From assembly GCA_003024175.1 (NCBI GenBank), contig MDYQ01000195.1, forward strand, positions 1 through 53,186: 53,186 bases of DNA. Direction: 5' to 3'. Origin of the DNA: Planoprotostelium fungivorum. Lineage: Eukaryota; Evosea; Variosea; Cavosteliida; Cavosteliaceae. Positions 42,377 to 52,130 of the stretch are shown here, piece after piece (within the stretch, counting starts at the first letter, position 1; every line of letters starts with the position of its first letter). The position numbers and the translations under genes are program-made. The notes under the pieces were generated by a model, which did not search any database, had not been told where the DNA came from, and saw only the letters and a program-made list of their open reading frames with translations.

Positions 42377-43846
42377 TTGAACAGCACGATACAATGTGGC
42401 GATGTTACATTTGGAGAAACACTGCCACCACCCATCGCGAACACAACAGTGAACGTCATTGTCACTATCGCACTCATTGCTGCGGCAGGTGAGACTGTCT
42501 TCATCTATTAACTCGTCTGACTGAGTCAAGGACTTATGTCAGGACTCATTATCGGTTTGATATCGTTAGACGAACTCAAGCTTCGCGTCATCTTGTTATC
42601 AGGAACGCCTCACGAGAAGAGGCTGGTCAGCAGAGTGTTACCCATCGTCCGACAACACCACTGGATGTTGGTCGCCCTCTTACTCTGCAACTCGGCTGCC
42701 ATCGAGACCCTTCCACTCTTTCTCGACAAACTTGTCGATGAGATCACGGCTATCATCATATCCGTCACCGTCATTCTTGTCTTTGGAGAGTAAGTCCTCT
42801 CATCCTCCGCATGCCTCTCACAGAACCCATAGAATCTTACCCAATGCACTTTGCATGAAGTTTGGAATCGCCGTCGGCGCTTACACATCGTGGATCGTTT
42901 GGACAATCATGATCGTCACGGCTCCCATCTCTTGGCCGTTGGGGAAAGCACTCGATTTTGTCTTTGGACATGAAGGGATGAAACGATTCGAGAGACAAGA
43001 GTTGAAATCATTGGTCAAGATCCATGCAGCTGAAGGGCCCATCAGTAAAGAAGAGGCATCTATCATCACGGGAACGATCGACATGAGACATAAGAAGGTG
43101 GATGTGATCGTGATTGGACATCCATCTCAATCGATGCAGGTGAAGGACTGTATGACGCCCTTCTCTTCTGTGTTCATGATGCGAACAACAAAGAAATTGA
43201 GAAGGACAACTGTGGCCAGAGTGAGTCGAATCATCTCCATCTTCCATCACTCGTGGACATCAAGTGCTTCTCATCTCATCTCATATAGATGTTTGCTTCT
43301 GGTTTCTCTCGTATATTGGTTTACGAAGGAGAGAGACAGAACATCAAGGGTGTCCTACTCATCAAGCAGCTGGCCGTCTACGATCCAAACACAGAGATGA
43401 CGATTCAAGAAGTCGGTTACGATCGCATACAGAGCGTATGTGAAGATAAGAGCATGAGCGATATGTTCACAGAGTTCTACACGAATCGATGTGAGGGGTG
43501 ATATGATGGACGTGGAGTGTTGACCGTGACAGCGCACATCATGTTGGTCCGATGTTTAAAGACGAGTGAACCCGTGGGCATTATCACATTGGATGACGTC
43601 GTGACGCAGTTGATTGGAGTTGAAATCCAAGACAAGATCGATCGGTTAACGCCAGCCGGTGAGTTCTCTATCGAACCTCAGGGATGTTCCATCTTCTAAT
43701 GCAAATCAGAACGAATCGGCAGAGTGTTCCAGTTACTCCTCAAACCATCGAGAGACATGATCCCATCTTCCTCCCTCTCTTGGTCTAATTTAGAATCCCA
43801 GCCGCTCTTACACTCCGCATCGTTCGACCCTCGCTCCACCCTTTAG
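42377..43846 (+). CDS. CNNM/CorC-type divalent-metal transport protein
   Basis: CNNM proteins carry a DUF21 membrane domain and a CBS pair and handle Mg2+ or related metals. The first visible exon gives CGDVTFGETLPPPIANTTVN, VIVTIALIAAA (helix 1), then GLIIGLISLDELKLRVILLS. Next come VLPIVRQHHWMLVALLLCNS with AAIETLPLFLDKL, IIISVTVILVFGE, ILPNALCMKFGIAVGAYTSW and PISWPLGKALDFVFGH, all typical of DUF21. Then EEASIITGTIDMRHKKVDVI, VKDCMTPFSSVF and FSRILVYEGERQNIKGVLLI, the first CBS half, and SEPVGIITLDDVVTQLIGVE in the second. The tail ends SASFDPRSTL. The 5' end is unresolved, so the true start may lie upstream at or near 42297. Confidence 0.85.
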
Positions 43847-43979
43847 AAGGTAGTAGTATAACCCTTGAGGTGCTGCAATAAAACGGATTCTATTTGTAGA
43901 GGAGGCGGTTTTCAACTGGAACGGATGTTGACAGCCGTTGAGCAATAGCCACAAGGAGAGAAGAAGCCGATCACACTCC

Positions 43980-45102
43980 ATGGAGAACAACAGCACAGCA
44001 CTCAGCGTCTTTATCCTCTTAGCGCCCATCTGTGTCGTGTGGATCTTCAAGCGATTCGGTAATCACAATAATGCGGTAGCCCCGACGGCGATAGAAACGA
44101 AAGCATTAGAGACGGAAAAGGCGAAGAAGCCACCGAGGAAGTTACCGTTCACTGACTTCTCTGATGAATGTCTCAGAGCTGATCTGGAGAAGATATGGTG
44201 AGGCATTTTTGCATCAATGTCCATCGGGTTGACATAATACAGGCAACGGGAAGTCAGCAAACTCCCCGTTCACACAGATCTCCCCCGATTGTCTAAACGA
44301 ATCGATGTGACATTAGGAGGTGATGTCCTTCTCATCCTCTACCTCACCCGAAATTGAAACCATATGTCTAGATCATGAGTATGGCGTCACCGGTCTGCCC
44401 GATTTTGAGATGCCCCTGACAGACAGCATGATCCCATCTGTATATAGAATCCTCACCACTACCTCTTCCGCTCTGGAAGATGAACCAACTCGATCGCAGA
44501 TCAAGAACAATTTCCTCACCACATTTAATGTGAGTGATGCAGAAGCGAAAGGAGAAGACAAGAGTCGAACCATCCCCGACTTCGACGTCGCCGGCACTCT
44601 GTCTAAATATCTCGCCACGTTAGATGATAATGCAACCATCCGAGTGAGTCATATCACCATTCGACGTTCGATCATCACGTCTAATCGACGCGACAGGCGC
44701 TGAAATGTTGCAACCAATCTTTCCTCTTCCCCGCGGTCATCCGTCTCAAGTTTCTCATCACCAACAATCCCGACTCCAACGAACAAGACATGTCTTACAA
44801 GGTGAAGACGTTCTCTCATCCTCTCATCTGAACCTCATCATCAGGACCTGCGCGGGGGATGGAGGATCCAAGTGGACATCGCCGATGATCAAGTTCGTGT
44901 CATCCACAAAAAATGGGAGCAGAGCTTCAGAGAGGACAGCTTCCAATTCTTGTGGGAATTAGAGGTCAAGTTCGATCGCATGGTGACCGTCCTCGAGAGC
45001 GCGACGGTTCGCATCAGACAAGTCAAATTTGGAGAAGAAGACACGACGGAGAGGAGAGAGCAGTGGGACAAGCTGACGAAACTGTACGCCTCTTATCGAT
45101 AG
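43980..45102 (+). CDS. Membrane-anchored protein with conserved C-terminal domain, unknown
   Basis: The start MENNSTALSVFILLAPICVV with WIFKRFG is a signal anchor, followed by a basic linker (KAKKPPRKLPFTDFSDECLR). The rest should face the cytosol. Exons give LPRLSKRIDVTLGGDVLLIL, ICLDHEYGVTGLPDFEMPLT, IPDFDVAGTLSKYLATLDDN and ALKCCNQSFLFPAVIRLKFL. The C-terminal block, DLRGGWRIQVDIADDQVRVI with HKKWEQSFREDSFQFLWELE, is well formed and looks like a conserved domain that I cannot name. Stop at 45102, with AATAAA at about 45281 and 45291. Confidence 0.6.
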
Positions 45103-45345
45103 TTGTCCTGTAACATGATCACGTTCCACCCCTCCACATCTGCAGATGCAGCACTGTTCAAAGTCTATATAAAGATGAGAATGATAGGACATGTGTCGAA
45201 TGTGATGATGATCGAGACATCGGTGTCGATGCAAGCCTCATTGTCTGTTTTGTCCTTCCGTTTGATTCTCTCGTAGACAATAAATAGAAAATAAAAGATG
45301 ATGATGACGGTTCGATTGCTCAATCATTTGTGCACATCACATCAG

Positions 45346-46968
45346 ATGGTCGAAACGAAGCGGAAGGAAGGAGGTTGGAAAGATTTCCAGCTCTCATGGA
45401 GGTTCGTAAAGATGTGATCGTCGCCTGATTCCCATAGGCACGTCATATTACCCCTGTTGGCCTTTGAATGTGTTCTGAATGCTTTGATCTTATTCAAAGT
45501 TCCATGTGCGTATCTATCTCCCCTTCTCATCTTCTTAACGTGAGAAGATACGGAGATCGATTGGATTGCATACATGCAAGAGGTCGCAGGCGTCTTCGTG
45601 GATAAAGAGTTGGATTACAGTAAGTTGAGAGGAGACACTGGACCTCTCGTCTATCCAGCCGGATTCGTATACATCTATGGCGCCCTCTATTGGCTCACCG
45701 ATAGAGGAGCTGACATCTTTTCGGCCCAACTTCTCTTCGCTGCGATCTACATGATCTTCACTGCCGTCGTCTTTGACATCTATCGTAGATCGGCGGTGAG
45801 TCATCCATATCACACCTCTTGACCATCTCATCACATCATGGAAGGCCACACCCCCTTGGGCTCTCGTCTTATTGTGTCTATCGAAGAGAATCCATTCCAT
45901 CTTCGTCCTCCGTCTCTTCAACGACTGCATTGCCATGCTACTCCTCTACTGTGCCGTCCTCTTATTCATCAAGAAGAGGTAACCTCTCCCTCCTCGATTC
46001 TCTCGAATCTACGCACACATCACCTTCGATGTCATCATCGGCACATACATCATCATCATGATCTCATTTTCCATCAGATGGAGCTGGGGATGCTTCGTCT
46101 TCAGTCTCGCAGTTTCGGTTAAGATGAATGTCCTCTTATTCGCACCCGGTCTGCTCCTCCTCTTACTCAAGAGGTTCGGTGTGTGGGGAACCATCCCCAA
46201 ATTGGCCATCTGTGCTTCGTTACAGGTGACATCTCAATCCATACAAAATCAAAAACATCCAACATCACGATGACATCATGCAGGTCATCTTGGGCTTACC
46301 CTTCCTCTTGACTTACCCCGTGAGCTACTTCCACGGCTCTTTCGATTTCGGTCGACAGTTCTTTTACATTTGGACCGTCAACCTCAAATTCTTACCGGAA
46401 GACATCTTCTTAGACAAGAGGCTGGCCCTGGGTCTCCTGCTGTGTCACGTGACCGCACTTGTCGTCTTCTTATTGGTTCGGTGGTGCAGGTGAATGGTTT
46501 TCAGCGAGCGAGGGGACTGATGACGAGGACAGGTGGGAGGGAGGTGTCGTGAAGAGTGTCAGAGAAGGATACGAGCCGACAGCGGAGCACATTGTCACTG
46601 TCTTGTTCACGTCTAACTTCATCGGTATCGTCTTTGCCAGAAGTCTCCACTTTCAATTCTACAGGTGCAGTCGATTTTATTTCGTTCGAGTCTCAATCTC
46701 GGAGAATAAAATGATATTTCGATGGATTTTAATATTTGACAGTTGGTACTTCCACACGTTGCCTTATCTCTTATGGTGCACGGATCTACCCACGCCAATC
46801 CGTCTCATCATCATGTTCCTCATCGAGATCGTGTGGAATGTCTTTCCTAGCCGGGCTTGGTCATCCTCTATACTGGCCACCTGTCATCTCATCGTCCTCG
46901 TGTCCCTTCTCATGAAACCTCTAAAGCCGACCGGTCTGCCTCTCAAGACTCTCGAGAAGAGGTTGTGA
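45346..46968 (+). CDS. ALG3: ALG3 alpha-1,3-mannosyltransferase
   Basis: Dolichyl-P-mannose:Man5GlcNAc2-PP-dolichol mannosyltransferase, which adds the first lumenal mannose of the N-glycan precursor in the ER. The start [18 protein letters not shown] joins in phase, by an intron with a weak GTTCGT donor, to [20 protein letters not shown] and KVP. Then come [16 protein letters not shown], the catalytic acidic motif, and [20 protein letters not shown]. Later exons hold [47 protein letters not shown]-like helix, and [20 protein letters not shown]. The end has [35 protein letters not shown] and PLKTLEKRL. All ALG3 signatures are in order. Multi-pass ER protein. Confidence 0.95.
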
Positions 46969-47096
46969 AGAATAAAAGTTCAAAATCTCCTTTTATTCTA
47001 ATAAATGAACCTCTTCTAAAGTGTCTTAAGATGAGGGGCGATGACTGCGTGCAAAGGCAGTGGAGAAGACATAGACAATAGTAGACACGAACGTCT

Positions 47097-48477
47097 TTAC
47101 ATAGATAGATCTCCCAGGCCGGCCTGCATGGGAACGAAGACCGCATGGAACAGATGAGGCAGCTCAAAGACATCTCTCTTGATGCTGATGGCCATGACAA
47201 CTTCCGTGAATTCAAACTCCTTCTCGTCTCTGTTCTTCGCGAAGCTGTGACGGATGAGTTTAAGAGGAGGATGAATTTAGAAGATCAGATGAGTTAAGAG
47301 GATCAGATGAGTTAAGAGGATGATTCGACTTACGTCTTGATTTTAGCCTGCGTGTCGGTGTAGGTGTTGGCCAGGCCGGAGAACACTTTAGAGAAGGACT
47401 CGTATTTTCGCAGGACGGTGTCCGTTGAGAACATGTCCATGATATTGTACTCTTCTGCATCCGTCGGCGTCGATTGGTTGAATCCGGTCAACTGCGGGTG
47501 TCATGAGGTGGAAAATGAAATAAAATGAAATAAATACCTCTCTGAACGGTTTGTTGGCGTGGAGGAGGATACCACACCTTCCCCATAGAACAGAGGGATA
47601 CATGATCTCTTCTGTTCCTTTGATGAGTGCCTCCTTCTGCATGTCAAAGTTTCGGCTCAGCATCTCCTTCTGCTCCTGCGTCACCCAGTTTCTAAGCATG
47701 TTGACCTTGTTTAGATATCTCTCCCAGGCCTGCTGCTGGGCGGGTGTGTCACGGATGCCTCTGAGGAGAAGATGAGATGAGATGGAGTGGGGGTGACTCA
47801 CAATTTCTCCATCCTCTGTGAACAGCTGGCGCCGGACATGAGTTGAAGCGATGGAGGGCAATTGTCTTGATTGGCGGCGCCGGACGACGGTGTCTGATCC
47901 TGCTCTTGGCGATCGGGGGAAGATGAGAATGGTGTATCGATGGAGGAACCAAACTCTCCGAGAGACGAGCCTAAGTCGGGTGATATGGCTGCAGCTACGG
48001 CATCAAAGTTTTGCAATTGGAAGTCGAGATCTATCGTCATTAGACATGGTTTCCGTTGCAAATCGGAAGGATGCACTCACCACTGCTGAGTAAATCGTAT
48101 TCCAAATTTAATGAGGCATCCATCTCGGCGGGATTTGTCACATCATAGATTTGGGGTATGTTCAACATGTCAGTAAACTCGTGATGTGCTACATAAAATT
48201 TAGAGGCAAAAGGGATGATTTTGCATCTCACTTCTCTTTCTGGACTTGACGCCTCTCGTCTTCACCTCGGGCATTACACATTCTATTCCCTTAGATACAC
48301 ATCTCTGACACGGTTTAACTGCATCTCTCAGTCTATGCTGCTATTCCACTAGAGCCGCTCACCACTCTGACACGATTGATGATTTCTCCTACACGCAACG
48401 CATGCGGTACCAACTCTATCTCTATCCTCTGTAGAGCTCCTCGGCCGAGTGGTCAGAGTGAGTGGGCTGTCGTTCAT
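47097..48477 (-). CDS. Zn2Cys6 transcription factor with PAS-like C-terminus (Ert1/AcuK-like)
   Basis: The start MNDSPLTLTTRPRSSTEDRD is followed by VGTACVACRRNHQSC, then after an intron KPCQRCVSKGIECVMPE and basic KTRGVKSRKRE. Spacing C-x2-C-x6-C...C-x2-C-x6-C is the binuclear zinc cluster. A low-complexity Ser/Gln/Asp linker follows (SPDLGSSLGEFGSSIDTPFS). Then come LNKVNMLRNWVTQEQKEML, YPSVLWGRCGILLHANKPFR and LTGFNQSTPTDAEEYNIMDM, fitting the PAS fold of Ert1/Rds2/AcuK regulators, which control gluconeogenic genes in fungi. The C-terminus gives EFEFTEVVMAISIKRDVFEL and a hydrophobic end. Nuclear DNA-binding role is by homology. Family identity is firm for the zinc cluster, moderate for PAS. 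Confidence 0.82.
47277..47322. repeat. Direct repeat in intron of the zinc-cluster gene
   Basis: GATCAGATGAGTTAAGAG occurs twice in tandem, and a third partial unit (GATGA) follows, inside an intron near the 3' end of the gene. Confidence 0.7.
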
Positions 48478-49006
48478 CTTCTCTTCTGTTGTTGGGTCTC
48501 GGATGTTCGGAATTCTAAATCGCCGATGGAGAGCAAAGGACAGCACTTATGTCTAAATCCGAACTCTCTTAACTCGGTATTGGTCAGCTCGCTTGAACAC
48601 GCTGCTGCTTTAAAGTGAGAAATCAAGTGAAGAAGTGTAGGACGAGTTGATACGTGTCCACAAGCAGGGAACCGACAGCCGTTGGAAAGCGGCAGGAACG
48701 ATGACTGATGTCGTCATCAGCCCACTCTACTTTTCATATTTTCGAACACAAAATCAATGTCTTCTATCTCCATCTCATCTCATGCAAGTGGACGTCCACT
48801 TGCCTCACCAGCTCGATCACTCACCACCGTATGCTGAGGTACCTGTCACAAGAATTGGACACGGTGGCAAACAACGAGACAATCTAAAGTTGGGAAATTG
48901 ATTTACAGGCGCATGACTTTTCGGTAAAAAACAAGATCCGTTACAACTCCGTTGCGCTCCCCCAGGAGGCACACGCGAGACCGACCTCACCAACGCACGC
49001 CGCATC
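48478..49006. other. Divergent intergenic region
   Basis: About 530 bases between two divergent starts. No gene seen. It probably holds both promoters; no strong TATA. Confidence 0.4.
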
Positions 49007-50534
49007 ATGACGATCTTCAAAGCTATCCTCTTCCTGTCGATCCTTCAGTTGTCCCTGTCGGCCGTTCAGAAGAGGTGACACGGTGATGGAAAATGGGAGG
49101 CTGATCGAGACAGAAACAATTACGATCCACACGTTCCATTCTCGGGCAGTGATTCGTGGTTCGAAGGTTGGTATACACGTATCGTGAGTTCCATCGGTAC
49201 AATCACCTACCTCTATGTCTAAAACGTCGCAGGTCGACGTGAAGAACGGAAGGTCTTTTGCATCGTGCGCTGGAAGCTTCTGCGCAGGAGGAAAAGGTTG
49301 CGATGGTATGAGCGACCAACCGGGCTACCTCGCCTTCATCCATCAAGATCACAACGAGAACCGATTCCAAGTGGGTTCACGTCCACCTCTTACACCCGCA
49401 TCTTTTTCCTCTGTCACGCCTTGTCACTCACTCATTGGCAGGTTGAAGAGATGTTTCCAGAGCACACAAAGATCACTCTAGGACAGCCCCCTTCCTCTAT
49501 CGATGAGAACCCCAACTCACAGACACCCGCACGAGTCTTCACCTGGCAGGCCGATGGCGTCGGCCTCTTTACCAATGAGAGCATCAAACTCAACATGCCA
49601 GAGAAGAACATCCGATTCACGGCCGAGATGACCGATCCCGTCTATTGGGACACAGAGAACCCAGGTAATCATCTCTTCCATCATCCAACATGATAATCAC
49701 GATTTGTCATCACCATTCACATTCTGATCTCGACGTCACAGGAGAAGGACCCGAGGGCATCGTCTCATACTTCCCCCTCCAGCAACACTGGTTCGTCTAC
49801 TCCTTACGCTCCCAAGTCAAATACGTCTACAACGGCCCCCAGGGCACCATGATCGGCACCGGTTACGCTCATCAAGAGAAGAATTGGGGCAGCAGCTTCC
49901 CTTCCGAATGGGTCTGGCTGCATGGCATCAGCCAAGACGGCAACAGTCAATTGGTCCTGTCAGGTGCGTGTCCATCTCATGTGTCTCTTCACTCATACTG
50001 AACAGGCGGCAACGTGCCCATCGTGGGAGGACTCAGCGTCCACGCGTGGCTCGTCGGCCTTAGAAGTGAAAAATACGATTTGGACTTCAGGCCACAAGAC
50101 CTGCCGACTCTGTTCGTGCCTGAGGTAGACGCTTGCAACGGCAAGTTTAAGATGGACGTGACACACTTGACTCAGAGGTTGATTATAGAGGTCGCGGCGC
50201 CCGTCGATACCTTTGTTGATCTCGCGATACCGACTGCCAACGGTGAGGCCATGTATAAATATATAAAATACAATAAAATACAATAAAATACACGATAAAT
50301 CATATCGAAGACGAACCAGTAGAACACGATAGACACAATCGCATACATTTGAAATGAAACGAGAGATAGAGGACGAGCTGATGAGGCTCAGGTTTCGTCA
50401 AGAATGGCTGTGTCGAATCTTACTCTGCAAAGATCACCGTGTCCGTCTACAGCTGGGGCTCACTGGTCGACACGATCATCTTTGAGAGGTCTGCGATCGA
50501 ATTCGGAGCTGGCTACATGTGCCAGAATCACTGA
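49007..50534 (+). CDS. Secreted tocopherol-cyclase-like / CrtC-like protein
   Basis: Start MTIFKAILFLSILQLSLSAV is a signal peptide. Exons give NNYDPHVPFSGSDSWFEGWY with TRIV, the FEGWY signature of the tocopherol cyclase/CrtC lipocalin-like group. Next come PGYLAFIHQDHNENRFQ, FTWQADGVGLFTNESIKLNM and EGIVSYFPLQQHWFVYSLRS. GYAHQEKNWGSSFPSEWVWL with HG is the second signature, with the E-K-N-W-G-xxF block. Then PIVGGLSVHAWLVGLRSEKY and a beta-rich C-terminus ending GAGYMCQNH. In plants and cyanobacteria relatives cyclise tocopherol precursors in plastids; a secreted amoebal form must do something else, possibly acting on a lipid. Confidence 0.8.
50261..50294 (+). repeat. Tandem AATAAAATAC repeat in intron
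   Basis: Three units of about 10 bases (ACAATAAAAT) lie in an intron of the tocopherol-cyclase-like gene; another form of the recurring A/T intron motif. Confidence 0.75.
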
Positions 50535-50678
50535 ACGACTATCTATGTACTCTCAACATAAACGATTACTACTTTTCTTTCTTCTCCCTTTCACTCGCTG
50601 GATCGAGATGTCTTTGGAGGATGAGACGGTCTTCACTGTGATGATGCATACTCTCATGTATTTATCTATTCACTTTAT

Positions 50679-51701
50679 TTATCTCTTTTCGAGCTCATTG
50701 ATACGTGCATCGATTCTATTTAGAATATAGATGAGAATCCTCCTGTGATCGACCTCACAGATGATGTTCTTCAACTTCCTCAGATGAGCGATCTCTTTCA
50801 AGAGGATGGGTAGTTCGGCAACATAATGTCTCCTTGGTGCCCGGCCTGATACCCACCGAGTCACTCCCTCGCGGAATAATTCAAACATCACTGGGACCAT
50901 CTTCTCATCTTCTAACAGCAGCTCGAAGGATGGAACGTGGCGGGTGAAGAGACATTGTGGATGTTGTGTGGCATCGGTTCTCGGGTGTCGTAGGAGAAGT
51001 TTCATCTTGTCGATGCTGCCTTGCCATGAGGCAGTCTTGAGAGCGAGCGAGTGTCCGCCGAGGAGTTCATTTGACGTGGAGAGGTCTAGGAGGAATTCGA
51101 GCATGTCGATCGAGTTGTGTGTGACGGCGTGGCTGAGTATTTCACACAGTGCAGCACTGTCTGTTTGCTTGAAAGGCAGCTGCGGGTGTTCGATGAGGTG
51201 GCGCAGCAAGTCCTTGTGTTGTTTCACTAGGCAGTTGATCCACATCTGCCTCTGAATGGTATGGAAAGGTGGCCCGGCCTGACGGACCAGCTGGAAGAGC
51301 TGTACGTTTCCTTTTTGGCAGGCTTGAAAGAGGTGATCGAGTTGAGGGGTGTAGTGGGTGTGCTTCAGCAGGTACTGGATGATGTCGTATGTTTCACGAT
51401 TGATGGCCAGACTCATGGCGGCATTCCACTTGTGTCGATCGATAGAGACGCGTTGGATGAGGAATCGTACGGATTCGTTGCACATCCTGTGGATGGCCAA
51501 AAGAAGATGACATGATTGAAAGGTAAAGATCCGGTCGACCATCTCCATCCACGTCTTACAGACAGCTCTCACGCTTCGGAGGTGAGCGGTTTGTTGCTGC
51601 GTGGGTCGAGGTCCTCCATGCTCTCTGGGCTTCGGTGTTCCGTTGAGGAGCATGTTCAGCGTCAGCTCGGTCACATCTCGGCAGGATAGATACTGGTCCA
51701 T
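50679..51701 (-). CDS. F-box-like / ankyrin-repeat-like protein, single exon
   Basis: A 340-residue intronless frame, unlike almost all its neighbours. The start region (TELTLNMLLNGTPKPREHGG, LRSVRAVCKTWMEMVDRIFT) resembles an F-box (a short helix pair with C-K-x-W). The middle has a set of ankyrin-like helices: WNAAMSLAINRETYDIIQYL, LDHLFQACQKGNVQLFQLVR, CEILSHAVTHNSIDMLEFLL and ALKTASWQGSIDKMKLLLRH. The C-terminus (LLKEIAHLRKLKNIICEVDH) is helical. If the F-box is real, it would hand substrates to an SCF ubiquitin ligase. Lack of introns may reflect retroposition or family expansion. Confidence 0.75.
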   Translation of the reverse strand: MDQYLSCRDVTELTLNMLLNGTPKPREHGGPRPTQQQTAHLRSVRAVCKTWMEMVDRIFTFQSCHLLLAIHRMCNESVRFLIQRVSIDRHKWNAAMSLAINRETYDIIQYLLKHTHYTPQLDHLFQACQKGNVQLFQLVRQAGPPFHTIQRQMWINCLVKQHKDLLRHLIEHPQLPFKQTDSAALCEILSHAVTHNSIDMLEFLLDLSTSNELLGGHSLALKTASWQGSIDKMKLLLRHPRTDATQHPQCLFTRHVPSFELLLEDEKMVPVMFELFREGVTRWVSGRAPRRHYVAELPILLKEIAHLRKLKNIICEVDHRRILIYILNRIDARINELEKR

Positions 51702-52130
51702 CGCAATGGTGGTGTGTGATTTTGAATCTCACCCCGACGGCGTTCTGTTTGCTTAGGTGAATCGATGACAGAGGAATGGTTTCCATGTTGAGAATGAAGG
51801 CGTTCTCTTGAAAACTGATAGAAGATGTGGCCACATCTGCTGATGAAATGACATCAAAGGCGAGAGCTGCAGAGGTGTAAAATGAGTAGTTTTGGAATAT
51901 ATGCAGCACAAAAGTTTGTGGCCATCTGCTGTGTCAGAAGACGAGATCCGATGTGATGGACAGGACTACTTTTTCACGGTCCAGGGTCAAGAAGAAAGCA
52001 CTCTCAGCTTCTCGTCTTTCTGTCAAGCACGCCAGTTCGCGTGACACGAACCAAAACGAACAACGGATGTCGTTCAGTCGTCCATTTTTTGTCGATCGTT
52101 TCGCATCCATTCTCTTCGCTCCAGACCACG
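51702..52130. other. Intergenic region
   Basis: About 430 bases between two divergent starts. No recognisable gene. The 30 or so bases before the next ATG are rich in C and A. Confidence 0.4.

Noticed and set aside
42260-42529. Minus-strand frame of 89 codons
   Set aside because: Overlaps the first membrane exon of the CNNM-type gene on the other strand and has no pattern of its own.
48376-48618. Plus-strand frame over the zinc-cluster exon
   Set aside because: Antisense to the C-A-C-x-x-x-H block, which fits a real zinc cluster on the minus strand.
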